Positions 43,669 through 52,249 of a stretch of DNA of 64,000 bases are shown in pieces. Location of the stretch: positions 2,232,001 through 2,296,000 of the forward strand of contig NZ_CP070491.1 of NCBI RefSeq assembly GCF_016925495.1, given 5' to 3'. The notes below the pieces were generated by a model that had not been told where the DNA came from, ran no database searches, and worked only from the letters and a program-made list of their open reading frames with translations. The translations under genes were made by a program, and so were the position numbers. Within the stretch, counting starts at the first letter, position 1, and the number at the start of each line of letters is the position of its first letter. Source of the stretch: Methylococcus sp. EFPC2. Lineage in GTDB: Bacteria > Pseudomonadota > Gammaproteobacteria > Methylococcales > Methylococcaceae.

Positions 43669-44680
43669 TCAGTTGTTCGAGCGCCTCGAGCTGCGCCAGG
43701 GTGCCCAAAGCCAGCAACTGATCGCCGGTCTCCAGCACCAGCGCGACATCGGGATTGGGCAGCACTTGGCTACCCCGCAAAACGACCAGCACATTGGCAC
43801 CGGTGCGGGTGCGGGCATCCAGCTCCGCCAGACTGCGACCCACGGCCTGGGCCCCGGAATGCACCTTGATGCCCTCCAGGCTCAGGGACTCGTCGCCACG
43901 CTTGATGACCGTATCGAAAAAATCGATGACGGTCGGGCTCAAGATCAAATGAGCGAGACGCCGGCCGCCTATCGCATAGGGACTGATGGCGCGGTTCGCG
44001 CCCGCGCGCATCAGCTTGGGGATGCTGGATTCGTCTACCGCGCGGGACACGATATACAAATCCGACTTCAACACGCGCGCCGAAAGCACTATGTAAAGGT
44101 TATTGGCATCCTCACCGGTCGTGACGATCAGGCCATTGGCCCGGCGGATGCCGGCACGTTCCAGGCTTTCGTCCTGCGTCGCATCGCCCGAAATGAACAG
44201 GAAGCCGTGCTGATGGGCGTAGTGGTGGGAATCGCCGCTCGGATCAACGATCACGAATGGCACCTTGGCTTCGTACAGTTCCCAGGCCGCCTGCTTGCCT
44301 ACGCGGCCGAGCCCGGCGATGACGATGTGTTCCTGCAACTTGTCGATTTCTCGTTGCATCTTTTTTTCCCCCATGGGATCGAGCAGCCGCCGGCTCACCA
44401 AGTAATCCATCACCACGGTCCAACTGTAAAAAACGCCTCCAACTCCGGTCAACCCCACCAGCATGGTGAAAATGCGGCCTTGGCTGTCCAGACGGATGAC
44501 TTCGCCATAACCGATGGTGGTTATGGTGATGACTGTCATGTAGAGGGCATCGAGCACGGTCGCGCCTTGCTGGCGCCCCAGCCATGTATAGCCGGCCGTG
44601 CCGATGACGATTACGGCCACGACCAGTCCGACGGGCAACAACAGACGCATGCGAAGAGAGCGGGCGGTATCGGACGTCAT
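43658..44680 (-). CDS. two-helix potassium channel with RCK/TrkA domain
   Basis: A 340-residue channel. Helix 1 is at about 12-33, the pore loop with filter TTIGYGE at about 52-58, and helix 2 at about 68-92. A cytoplasmic RCK_N domain (VIAGLGRVGKQAAWELYEAKVPFVIVD, about 113-235) and RCK_C domain (about 255-338) follow. It is MthK/Kch-like: ligand binding by the RCK ring gates the K+ pore. The filter has Glu where most channels have Asp after GYG. The ATG at 44680 is chosen because the longer frame adds an unsupported 11 residues. Confidence 0.9.
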   Translation of the reverse strand: MTSDTARSLRMRLLLPVGLVVAVIVIGTAGYTWLGRQQGATVLDALYMTVITITTIGYGEVIRLDSQGRIFTMLVGLTGVGGVFYSWTVVMDYLVSRRLLDPMGEKKMQREIDKLQEHIVIAGLGRVGKQAAWELYEAKVPFVIVDPSGDSHHYAHQHGFLFISGDATQDESLERAGIRRANGLIVTTGEDANNLYIVLSARVLKSDLYIVSRAVDESSIPKLMRAGANRAISPYAIGGRRLAHLILSPTVIDFFDTVIKRGDESLSLEGIKVHSGAQAVGRSLAELDARTRTGANVLVVLRGSQVLPNPDVALVLETGDQLLALGTLAQLEALEQLITG

Positions 44681-44773
44681 GGCTACGGCTCCCTTCGTCT
44701 CGTGGCGGTACAAACAGAGGAAAGCCTAGTGGCGATATAATGGCCGCTCACGCAGCCACAGTACGAGCCTCTC

Positions 44774-45085
44774 ATGTCTCAATTCGACAACGTCAGCGTT
44801 ATCAAGAAAGCCAATGTTTACTTCGACGGGAAATGCGTCAGCCACACGATAGGATTCCCGGACGGCAGTCGCAAATCGGTAGGGGTGATTTTGCCTTCCC
44901 TACTGACCTTCAACACCGCAGCGCCGGAGATCATGGAGATCGTCGGAGGAAGCTGCAATGTGAAGCTGGCGGGAGAAGAAGAATGGAAAACCTACGGCGA
45001 GGGCGATAACTTCCAGGCTCCCGCCGATAGCCGATTCGACATCGAAACTCTGGAAACCCTGCACTACGTTTGCCACTTCGGCTGA
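44774..45085 (+). CDS. ppnP: pyrimidine/purine nucleoside phosphorylase
   Basis: A 103-residue cupin-like protein of the PpnP (YaiE, DUF1255) family, which phosphorolyses several nucleosides to base and ribose 1-phosphate. The sequence [39 protein letters not shown], the centre [32 protein letters not shown] and the end YVCHFG match the family from end to end. It is single, divergent from the channel gene and convergent with rsfS across a hairpin. Confidence 0.92.
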   Translation: MSQFDNVSVIKKANVYFDGKCVSHTIGFPDGSRKSVGVILPSLLTFNTAAPEIMEIVGGSCNVKLAGEEEWKTYGEGDNFQAPADSRFDIETLETLHYVCHFG

Positions 45086-45100
45086 GTGCTCGGACCGAAG

Positions 45101-45130
45101 CCGTATCCCGGCGGGCGAAACGGGATACGG
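45101..45130. terminator. hairpin between ppnP and rsfS
   Basis: A perfect 10-bp inverted repeat (CCGTATCCCG / CGGGATACGG) with a 10-base loop between convergent genes. Confidence 0.6.
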
Positions 45131-45139
45131 CCGGAGCCG

Positions 45140-45499
45140 TCAGGCGGCGGCGTCCTGCGGGGGGCCGGATTCCCGATAATCGCCTTGCCAGAGCTTCTCC
45201 AACTGATAAAACTCGCGTATCTGCGGTTTCATCACATGGACGATGACATCGCCCAAATCGACCAGAACCCATTCTCCCGCGGCCTGCCCTTCGATACCCA
45301 AGGGCTGAACGCCGTGATCCTTGCTCTTCTCGGCCACCTGGTCGGCCAATGAACGGGCATGCCGGTCGGAGTTTCCGCTGGCTATCACCATATAATCGGC
45401 GATGCTGGTTTTTCCCCTGACATCGATCACCCGTATATCTACCCCCTTGCCGTCGTCCAGGATGGACGATACCAAGGCCAATAGTTCATCACTCTGCAT
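45140..45499 (-). CDS. rsfS: ribosomal silencing factor RsfS
   Basis: A 119-residue RsfS (Iojap family) protein. Signature segments are DDGKGVDIRVIDVRGKTSIADYMVIASGNSDRHARSLADQV and, in the second half, WVLVDLGDVIVHVM. It binds ribosomal protein uL14 and keeps subunits apart in slow growth. Partners nadD and rlmH, common neighbours, are not next to it here; upstream is a nucleotidyltransferase-like gene of a different cluster. Confidence 0.94.
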   Translation of the reverse strand: MQSDELLALVSSILDDGKGVDIRVIDVRGKTSIADYMVIASGNSDRHARSLADQVAEKSKDHGVQPLGIEGQAAGEWVLVDLGDVIVHVMKPQIREFYQLEKLWQGDYRESGPPQDAAA

Positions 45500-45574
45500 G
45501 TTTACGTTACTTGCCTATCTAAAAAATTGGTAAAAAACGAGTCGGCCGGCACCACCGGGTAGTCTCGGAACCCG

Positions 45575-46639
45575 TCAATGCGATGCGTAGGCCTTGGTCC
45601 AAAGATGCCGAACCAGCAAAATGAAAGGCATTTTGAGCCAGTGGGAGCGCAGGAACAAGAACCCGCGCGCCAGGTTGCTCAGCCCAGAAACTTCCGGAGC
45701 AAAGGCCGCCAGGAACACTGCGTTCATGAACCGCGCCCATGCCACCGGCGGCCCAAAGCGGTCGCAGGCCCGCAAGACCTCCTCAGGTATCGGCGTATTC
45801 AAGGCCGCATGCACCCCGTGCAAGGCATAATACAGTATGCGACCAAGGTTGAGCTCCTCTGCGCGCCTGAGCAAGCGGTCGTAATAACCGGGGGTTTCCG
45901 CTGCAAACTGACGCAGTAATAAGTCCAAGTCGGACAAATCGCGCAAGGCGCGTTCGCATTCGCCGCTTGTAAATAAATGGGTCGCGCTATGCAGGACCAG
46001 ATCCTCCGCCCCCAGGATACGAAAGCGCGAATCCGGCAGCGGACGACTCTCCTCAAATAATCGTCCGGCCACCAATTGGATACGCCCGGTCACCGGCAGC
46101 AGCGTATGATGCACATCGACCTCGACCCACCTGTCCGGATGCCGGAGGGGCGGTATCTCATGCATCCAATCCCGGTAATAGCGTTCATCATATTCGCTCA
46201 AAGCGCCGGATACCCAACCTGCCGCCTTGAGTGCATTTTCGGCTTCGTCGATGTGGGTACGCGGGACCAGGATGTCAACATCGGCGAAATCCCTCCCGCG
46301 GCCGACCTGGAGTCCGCCCTGCAAGTAGGCAGCGCCCTTGAGCAAGATCACGGGAAACGGGCACTCACCAAGCACTCTGTGCAGACGGTCTAGCTCCCAA
46401 GCCGCGACTCTTTGTTGGGCGCCGACCTGGACCTCCGCGCCCGTCATGTGCAGCCTCACCTGATCGGGCAAATCCTCCCAGATACCCACGTCATGAGCCA
46501 GTGCCCCCAGCCTGGCGAGCAGGCGTGTGGAACGGGCCAAAGGCAACAAGACATCCCATTCCCTCAGGGTCAGCGATTCCATGGAGACTGGAGCGTATAG
46601 GATCTGCCGGAGCAAACTGTAAGGCGTCGCCAGGGTCAC
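45575..46639 (-). CDS. nucleotidyltransferase-like protein (NTP_transf_5 type)
   Basis: A 354-residue protein whose centre (about 100-160) reads ILLKGAAYLQGGLQVGRGRDFADVDILVP, the GGxxL/R...DxD motif of the uncharacterised nucleotidyltransferase family PF14907. Relatives accompany peptide- or lasso-like biosynthesis clusters and HprK-related kinases. A long helical C-terminal part (about 210-340) follows. It starts at GTG (46639), overlapping the HprK-like stop by GTGA, so it belongs to the cluster 48523-45575. Its substrate is unknown; by analogy it may nucleotidylate or modify a carrier or exported peptide. Confidence 0.8.
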   Translation of the reverse strand: MTLATPYSLLRQILYAPVSMESLTLREWDVLLPLARSTRLLARLGALAHDVGIWEDLPDQVRLHMTGAEVQVGAQQRVAAWELDRLHRVLGECPFPVILLKGAAYLQGGLQVGRGRDFADVDILVPRTHIDEAENALKAAGWVSGALSEYDERYYRDWMHEIPPLRHPDRWVEVDVHHTLLPVTGRIQLVAGRLFEESRPLPDSRFRILGAEDLVLHSATHLFTSGECERALRDLSDLDLLLRQFAAETPGYYDRLLRRAEELNLGRILYYALHGVHAALNTPIPEEVLRACDRFGPPVAWARFMNAVFLAAFAPEVSGLSNLARGFLFLRSHWLKMPFILLVRHLWTKAYASH

Positions 46640-47547
46640 TCTCCCCGCTCCAGGTCGGCCAATGCCGACAACGCATCGTCGAGGCACCCGAACTCCAGCG
46701 AATAACACGCGCACCGCCGAATCAGCCCGGCGACGGTGCGAAATCCAGCTTCGCCTAACAACTCGTAATTGAATGAGTTATTGGCAAGCCGGAGGAACGA
46801 CCGTGCTTTAGGATAGGGCTGCAGAGTCAATGATGCGCCCTCCCGGAAACGAGGGAAGACTATCCATGCCGGCATGGCTTTCTCGCGCATCCGAGCGACC
46901 GAATTCGCGTCTGCCCTCAAGTGAGCGACCGTGCCTTTGCGGGTCTTAGGGAAGGAGGGACCGAGCGGAGCAAGCGGAAACCGCTCCCGTATCACATCGA
47001 TCGAGCGATTTTTCAATGCCACCGGTCGGGGCTGGGGAACGAGAGCGAGATCATCCCTATCGACCATCCCGAACTCGTCCGACAGCAAACGCCAGCCGCT
47101 TAGCGTCAAAGCGGCACAGAGCGTGCTTTTTCCAGACCCCGGATGAGCGGGCAACAATAATACGCGGCCGTTCTTTTCAAGAACCGCGGAATGCAGCAGC
47201 AGGAAGCGATGGGCGAGATGAGCGATAGACCAATTCAAGCCCCATTCGAACATGGGTGCCGCGTGATCGGCGGGAAAGGGATCGAATAGGGCCTGTCCGT
47301 CGCGAGCAAAAACGACTTGGGGCTTTATCCAACCGCGTAACCCCTGGGGCCGGGTAATACCCAGATGAAAGTCCGCGAAGACGCCATCTGGCTCGACGGG
47401 GTAACGTCCGTAGAAAAAAAACAGCGCAGCCGCAAAGGAGCTCGAATTACTTTTCAGGCGGGCAGAAAAAGCGCCTATGTGTAAAACCAGCCCACCTTTA
47501 CTCAGCAAGAAGGCCAGTTCACGTTCGGAGAACCGATCAAGCGTCAT
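46636..47547 (-). CDS. HprK-related kinase
   Basis: A 303-residue protein resembling the HPr kinase/phosphorylase catalytic fold. Residues about 135-150 hold the Walker A-like LLPAHPGSGKSTLCAALTLSG, with RLLSDEFGMVDRDDLALVP following as a Walker B-like region. True HprK needs an HPr serine-46 partner and carries an extra N-terminal domain; this protein belongs to the HprK-related kinase A group seen with a PqqD-like protein and a nucleotidyltransferase. It overlaps the PqqD-like frame by 11 bases. The substrate is unknown, possibly a serine or threonine on the exported protein upstream. Confidence 0.82.
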   Translation of the reverse strand: MTLDRFSERELAFLLSKGGLVLHIGAFSARLKSNSSSFAAALFFFYGRYPVEPDGVFADFHLGITRPQGLRGWIKPQVVFARDGQALFDPFPADHAAPMFEWGLNWSIAHLAHRFLLLHSAVLEKNGRVLLLPAHPGSGKSTLCAALTLSGWRLLSDEFGMVDRDDLALVPQPRPVALKNRSIDVIRERFPLAPLGPSFPKTRKGTVAHLRADANSVARMREKAMPAWIVFPRFREGASLTLQPYPKARSFLRLANNSFNYELLGEAGFRTVAGLIRRCACYSLEFGCLDDALSALADLERGE

Positions 47548-47827
47548 GCGCTACCGGTTCGACCAGCGCCAGAGACTCGAACTCATGCATTAAACGGATT
47601 ATCGTTTGACTATCGACCGTCTCCCCGCCACAGACCTCGTTCAACAGGCCGCTTAAGGCATCGACCGACAAACTTCGAGCTTGCAAACTACGCAGCGCTT
47701 CCGTTGCCAAGGCATTGAGGAGGTGGGTCTGGGAAGTTCGAGTGTCGAAAAGAACCCATTCATCGCCCCATGATTCCCACAGAAAAACTGCGGCCGACGC
47801 ATCCGGGGCTTTCCAGAGAGTATCCAG
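47537..47827 (-). CDS. PqqD-like peptide chaperone without a standard start
   Basis: A 96-residue frame not bounded by ATG, GTG or TTG. Its sequence FLWESWGDEWVLFDTRTSQT, then HLLNALATEALRSL and a terminal LMHEFESLALVEP, is a clear PqqD/RRE-type winged fold, of the kind that binds leader peptides in RiPP pathways. The HPr-rel-A type member normally sits directly before an HprK-related kinase, as here. The first candidate start is CTG at 47827, ten bases after the TAG of the upstream gene and in the same frame. Either CTG initiation, or read-through of that single amber codon to give a fusion, would explain it. Confidence 0.75.
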   Translation of the reverse strand: MDTLWKAPDASAAVFLWESWGDEWVLFDTRTSQTHLLNALATEALRSLQARSLSVDALSGLLNEVCGGETVDSQTIIRLMHEFESLALVEPVAHDA

Positions 47828-47836
47828 ATAGCGTGC

Positions 47837-48523
47837 CTAGCTGATAGAGCACCAACAGGATTCGGAAATCGCCGAAGCACCTCCCGTCGTAAATACTACG
47901 TACCCCACCTGTTTAGTAGTGCCGTCTTCCGTCGTTTGGGGCGTACCCGCAGAGTCCGTCACCACGAGACCGTCGGCGCTCGCAGGTGCCGGGGTCTCGG
48001 GCAGCAAATACTTTAGTCCACTGCTGCCATCGACATAATAGCCCGAGACCCTCTCCGAACCCGTGGGATAGCGGACTTCCACAGGGGAAGTCGAAGTCTG
48101 TGTGAATTTTTCCTGTACGCCTACGGAGGTTACGAATCCCCACCAGACCAAGGAATCCGGCGGCGTCTGACTCTGGTAGACCTCAATATCTACGGCATCC
48201 GTATCTATCTCCCAGCCTCCACCTCCACCCGAGCTACGTGCTCGCAGCTTCTTCAATTTTGTCCACTTGATGGGGACACGCAGATAGGAGTCGCCCCCAA
48301 CCTTAACACTCGGTGGCGTTTGGAGGGCTTGCGTCTGGCTAGCCTGAACGCAACCGTCGGCGCTACTCGCAGCCAAAGCAGCACCGCTGCGCAGCGTTAC
48401 TATCATCGGCAACACCGCCGCCGAGCCTTTCAGTAGGGTACGTCGGCGTGTATCGGCTTTTTCTAGGCCCACTACCTGCTCGCCTTCCTGACAGTCTGGG
48501 TTCTGATCTGCGGCGCTGTTCAT
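47837..48523 (-). CDS. Tat-type exported protein with Cys-rich C-terminus
   Basis: A 228-residue protein with a twin-arginine-like signal (RRRTLLKGSAAVLPMIVTLRSGAALA, about 26-51 with the preceding Arg). The mature part contains a beta-rich central segment with KWTKLKKLRARSSGGGGGW and a Ser/Thr- and Gly-rich tail that ends SCWCSIS. The final Cys-x-Cys pair and its neighbours resemble a modification site. Its gene leads directly into the PqqD-like, HprK-like and nucleotidyltransferase-like genes, so it is the best candidate substrate of that set. I do not recognise a named family. Confidence 0.75.
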   Translation of the reverse strand: MNSAADQNPDCQEGEQVVGLEKADTRRRTLLKGSAAVLPMIVTLRSGAALAASSADGCVQASQTQALQTPPSVKVGGDSYLRVPIKWTKLKKLRARSSGGGGGWEIDTDAVDIEVYQSQTPPDSLVWWGFVTSVGVQEKFTQTSTSPVEVRYPTGSERVSGYYVDGSSGLKYLLPETPAPASADGLVVTDSAGTPQTTEDGTTKQVGYVVFTTGGASAISESCWCSIS

Positions 48524-48753
48524 GAGTTCGACCTCTGACTTTGGTGTCCGTACATTACGTTGCGTACTTTACGATAATACGAAGCCAATGAATCTCCTTT
48601 CATCTGCAACATCTCAATCTTACATAATTGCCTTTAGCAATGCACTTCTAATGCCATAAAAAAAACTACATTAAATACAAGGCACTGAAAACGGCGATAG
48701 GAGGCAATGTAAAAAAAACCGACATCCTCATCGATTACGTCAGGATACGATAA

Positions 48754-49509
48754 TTATTGGGCGCCCTTGCCTAACAGACCGAGCGCAAATTTGATCGGAA
48801 TCGCGTAACTGATCCCGCTGGGCTTTGCCAGCAGGTTCTCCTTGGTTTCCTGTACGAAGACCTTGTTTATGATACCCACCACGACGCCTGTGCGGGGGTC
48901 GTATAAGGGGCTTCCGCTATTGCCCGGATAAGCGGTCGCGTCTAGCTGGAATACGTCGTACGGCGCATTCAGCCGGCTCAGCATTTTCCCGTTGAGTTGA
49001 CGCATCTGTTGAACAGGAATGGCCACCGGGGTAATGGCAGAGATGATGCCGCGATGGGTGACTGGATGCAGCCCCAGTACCACACCGATAGGGTAACCCG
49101 TAAACGCATAGGTCTCCCCCTCCCTGACCTTATCGGAATCCCCCAACGCCAAGGGCGGCAAGCGAGGACCACCGATCTTCAGCAAAGCGATATCGTGGAC
49201 TTCGTCGCTGGCGACATGCGTCGCCAGCCTTATCTTTTCCTCCCCGCCCTCGCGCACAAACACGGCGATGCTTTCGAATCTTGCCGCGTCGAGCGTCTTG
49301 GGCAGCACATGGGCATTGGTGAGGACATGTTGCCCGTCCCCCACCGCGAAACCCGTACCGGCGAAGTTAACGGGCGGACTGCGTGTTTTCTGAAATGTAC
49401 CCACGCCCACAACGCTTGGCTTGCTACGCGCCACGGTATCCGGCAATTCGTCGGCGCTGCCACCCAGCGCCCAAACCAGACCCAGCACACCCAGCCACGA
49501 GCGTCGCAT
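48754..49509 (-). CDS. trypsin-like serine protease (S1 fold)
   Basis: A 251-residue secreted serine protease with a signal peptide (1-19). The triad is visible: His in LTNAHVLP (about 65-72), Asp in HDIALLKIG and Ser in AYPGNSGSPLYD (about 195-206). The sequence lacks a PDZ domain, so it is a simpler trypsin-like peptidase than DegP. It sits upstream of the exported-protein cluster and downstream of ppiD on the same strand; a 230-bp AT-rich gap separates it from the cluster, so cotranscription is doubtful. It may process envelope proteins, possibly including the neighbouring one. Confidence 0.85.
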   Translation of the reverse strand: MRRSWLGVLGLVWALGGSADELPDTVARSKPSVVGVGTFQKTRSPPVNFAGTGFAVGDGQHVLTNAHVLPKTLDAARFESIAVFVREGGEEKIRLATHVASDEVHDIALLKIGGPRLPPLALGDSDKVREGETYAFTGYPIGVVLGLHPVTHRGIISAITPVAIPVQQMRQLNGKMLSRLNAPYDVFQLDATAYPGNSGSPLYDPRTGVVVGIINKVFVQETKENLLAKPSGISYAIPIKFALGLLGKGAQ

Positions 49510-49554
49510 ACGCCCGCCTAGCTCCGCAAGCGGGCAACGCCGTTGCCCATGGAT

Positions 49555-51438
49555 TTATTGTTGCGGTTTGACATACACATCACCTTGAGCCCGTAACTGC
49601 TGGAGATACGCAGTCAACTCGATTTGCCCAAGGTTTTTGAACAAAAAGTCACGCGCCAAGGACAGCTCCTTGGGATCGACCTTCTCGCTGGAGCCCTCAG
49701 AAACGGAAAGCAATCGATATACAACCGGGCTTCCGTCTTCGACCGACACGATACCCGGAAGCGCATCAGCGCCAGCGCCTTGGCGTGCGGATGGCGCTTG
49801 AAAAACCGCCTTTACCAAAACGGGCGAAAGCTTGCTCTCCACTCTGCCAACAACGCCCGAGTTGATGACATTTAAACCTAAGTGCTTGGACGCATCGGCC
49901 AGAGACTTACCCTGTTTGACCTCGTCAACGATTTGCGTTGCCCGCTTGCGGGCTTCCTCGCGGGAAGCCTCTTCCCGCATGCGAGCCACGATCGCTTGCT
50001 TCACTTCGGCCAACGGCTTGTCGGATGCAGGCTGATGTTCTTTGACACGCAACAGATAAACTTTGTCGCTGCCTACCTCGACGGGCTCGCTGTTCCGGCC
50101 ATTCAACACATCCGCCCCAAAACTGGCCTTGCGCACGGCCTCCTCGGCTGCGATCCCTTCACCCTGTTCTCGGGTGAAGAAACCCGTTTCTTGGATATTC
50201 AAATTCAACGCCTTGGCCGCCGCTTCCAAACTGTCGGGATGCTCAAAGCCCTGTTCGGTCAGCTTTTGACCCAATTCGTAGAACTTGTTTTCCGCTGCAG
50301 TGCGCTGAAAACTCTTAATCAACTCCGCACGCGTTTCCTCGAAGCTCCGTACTTTCGGTACGTCAATCTCGGTGACTTTGATCAAATGGTACCCAAAAGA
50401 TGTCTTCACCGGCTCAGACACTTCGCCTTTAGCCAGCTTAAACGCCGCATCCGAGAATGCCGGCTCCATGCCCTCTTTGGACATCAACCCGAGATCGCCG
50501 CCCTTCTCTGCTGAAATCGTATCGTTAGAAAACTGCTTGGCGAGCTTGGCGAAATCTTCACCAGCCAGCGCGCGCTGCCTCACCTGAGCGATTTTTTCCA
50601 GCGCAGACTTGTCCTCGTCGGGTTTGCTTGCATCGACTGCCAACAGTATGTGGCTAATCTTCCGCTTCTCGACCGCGGTCAGCTGATTTTTCTGCTCCTC
50701 ATACAACGCCGTCAACTCTTCCTCAGTCGGTTTTATGTCCTTGCCGACATCATCGAGAGTGATAGCAATATATTGAATCGCTACCCGTTCCGGGCTCTGA
50801 AAAGAAGCGATATTGTTGCGGTAATAGGTCTCGATTTGTTGATCGCTAAATTGGCCTTCGTATTTTTTCAGCGGCACGGTCACATAGTCGAACACGCGCT
50901 GCTGGTTACGCAAACGATAAAAATCGTCAATTTGCTTTTGTGTGACAAAGGCCGTATCCGACAGACCACGCTGATACTGCTCCAGGGTCAGAGTCCTGCG
51001 AATCTGCGCGATGAACTGGGTTGGATTCATACCCTGAGAACTAAGCATGAGCTTATACTTTTCCTTGTCAAACTTTCCCTCCGTCTGAAAATAGGGCAAC
51101 GTTTGCACAAATCCGCGCACATCCTCATCGCCGATCGCCAAGCCTTTATCCTCAGCGCTGTGGACGACCAGTTCATCTCGGATGAGACGCTCCAAGGATT
51201 CGCGTTTAAGCTCCGCCTCGTCGAACTGACCAAGGCCCACCAAGCTAGATAGACTCTGTTCATAGACGCGATTGACGTCGCGCTCGAATATTTCGCTACC
51301 AGCCACCACTGCCATAGGCTGTTCCTTGCCGGTATCAATGTAATTCTGTATACCCCAAAGTGCGAACGGCACGCCTATCATGATGAGCATGACCCAGGCG
51401 AAAATCCCATGTGCTTTATCGCGTATCGCTTGCAGCAT
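49555..51438 (-). CDS. ppiD: periplasmic folding chaperone PpiD
   Basis: A 627-residue membrane-anchored parvulin/SurA-type chaperone. One helix (about 12-32) anchors it in the inner membrane; the SurA_N chaperone region spans about 40-180. A rotamase (parvulin) domain covers about 265-360 (ISHILLAVDA...LARQFSNDTISAEKGGDLGLMSKEGMEPAF-like sequence), and a C-terminal domain follows to 620. It helps outer-membrane proteins emerging from the Sec machinery. The ATG at 51438 is chosen because the transmembrane anchor starts right after it. It follows the hupB and tRNA genes in the usual enterobacterial order. Confidence 0.95.
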   Translation of the reverse strand: MLQAIRDKAHGIFAWVMLIMIGVPFALWGIQNYIDTGKEQPMAVVAGSEIFERDVNRVYEQSLSSLVGLGQFDEAELKRESLERLIRDELVVHSAEDKGLAIGDEDVRGFVQTLPYFQTEGKFDKEKYKLMLSSQGMNPTQFIAQIRRTLTLEQYQRGLSDTAFVTQKQIDDFYRLRNQQRVFDYVTVPLKKYEGQFSDQQIETYYRNNIASFQSPERVAIQYIAITLDDVGKDIKPTEEELTALYEEQKNQLTAVEKRKISHILLAVDASKPDEDKSALEKIAQVRQRALAGEDFAKLAKQFSNDTISAEKGGDLGLMSKEGMEPAFSDAAFKLAKGEVSEPVKTSFGYHLIKVTEIDVPKVRSFEETRAELIKSFQRTAAENKFYELGQKLTEQGFEHPDSLEAAAKALNLNIQETGFFTREQGEGIAAEEAVRKASFGADVLNGRNSEPVEVGSDKVYLLRVKEHQPASDKPLAEVKQAIVARMREEASREEARKRATQIVDEVKQGKSLADASKHLGLNVINSGVVGRVESKLSPVLVKAVFQAPSARQGAGADALPGIVSVEDGSPVVYRLLSVSEGSSEKVDPKELSLARDFLFKNLGQIELTAYLQQLRAQGDVYVKPQQ

Positions 51439-51495
51439 ATCTGAAGAACCTTTACGGGTAAGTGTATCTAAGTGATAGGGATTTCTTTCGAACAC

Positions 51496-51529
51496 AAAAA
51501 ACCCCGCGACACAGGTCGCGGGGTTTTTT
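51496..51529. terminator. bidirectional intrinsic terminator between tRNA-Asp and ppiD
   Basis: A perfect 15-bp stem with A-rich and T-rich flanks (AAAAAACCCCGCGAC / GTCGCGGGGTTTTTT), so it works in either direction. On the minus strand it closes the tRNA transcript. Confidence 0.9.
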
Positions 51530-51533
51530 AATT

Positions 51534-51610
51534 TGGCGGAGCGGACGGGGCTCGAACCCGCGACCCCCGGCGTGACAGGCCGGTATTCTGACCAACTGAA
51601 CTACCGCTCC
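51534..51610 (-). tRNA. tRNA-Asp (anticodon GTC)
   Basis: A 77-nt cloverleaf including encoded CCA. The acceptor stem starts GGAGCGG, the anticodon stem-loop is CGGCCTGTCACGCCG, and the T-loop is GGGTTCGAGCC. It is on the minus strand upstream of ppiD, five bases from tRNA-Val. Confidence 0.95.
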
Positions 51611-51615
51611 AAAAT

Positions 51616-51691
51616 TGGTGGGTGCTGTAGGGATCGAACCTACGACCCTCGCCTTGTAAGGGCGATGCTCTCCCAGCTGAGCTAAGCACCC
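51616..51691 (-). tRNA. tRNA-Val (anticodon TAC)
   Basis: A 76-nt cloverleaf with encoded CCA. The acceptor start is GGGTGCT, the anticodon region is CGCCCTTACAAGGCG and the T-loop is TAGGTTCGATCCCTA. It lies between hupB and tRNA-Asp. Confidence 0.95.
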
Positions 51692-51717
51692 AAGTCGACC
51701 ATCCCTGACTTGTCCGA

Positions 51718-51990
51718 TTAGTTTACTTCATCTTTCAGCGCTTTACCAGCTTTAAATGAAGGAATTTTTGCAGCCTTAATAGTGATGCTATTTCCGGTTT
51801 GCGGATTGCGCCCCTGTCGCTCCGCACGTTCTTTTACTCCAAACGAGCCAAATCCCACCAAGGACACGGTCTCTCCTTTTTTCAAGGCGCCAGTAACAGC
51901 AGCGATAAACCCATCCAGCGCCCGCCCTGCGTCTGCCTTGGTCAGGTCCGCCGATTCTGCGATCGCTTCTATAAGTTCTGCCTTATTCAT
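51718..51990 (-). CDS. hupB: DNA-binding protein HU
   Basis: A 90-residue histone-like HU subunit. The sequence is typical throughout: [29 protein letters not shown], the arm [21 protein letters not shown] and the end [13 protein letters not shown]. It bends DNA and organises the nucleoid. It lies directly after lon and before the two tRNA genes, the classic lon-hupB-ppiD arrangement that supports the HU-beta name. Confidence 0.96.
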   Translation of the reverse strand: MNKAELIEAIAESADLTKADAGRALDGFIAAVTGALKKGETVSLVGFGSFGVKERAERQGRNPQTGNSITIKAAKIPSFKAGKALKDEVN

Positions 51991-52249
51991 TCATTCCACC
52001 TATCGATCTGTGTGTGTTTTGGAGTTGTGTCGATATCTTACGAGATACAGTCCGCGCCACCATCCCGGCCCTGCCAGAAACAATGTGCCAGCCAATTTAG
52101 CAGTTGACCAAAACCGCTGTCAAGGCGCTGAGCGCCTTGATTTCCGGGCATTTGAGCGGTACTCCACAGTTGATGATACGCCTCTCGTGCGACGAGGGCA
52201 TTCGGGATTCCGCCGGCAGAGTTAGCCCCGCCTAAGCGGTGGGTATCGC

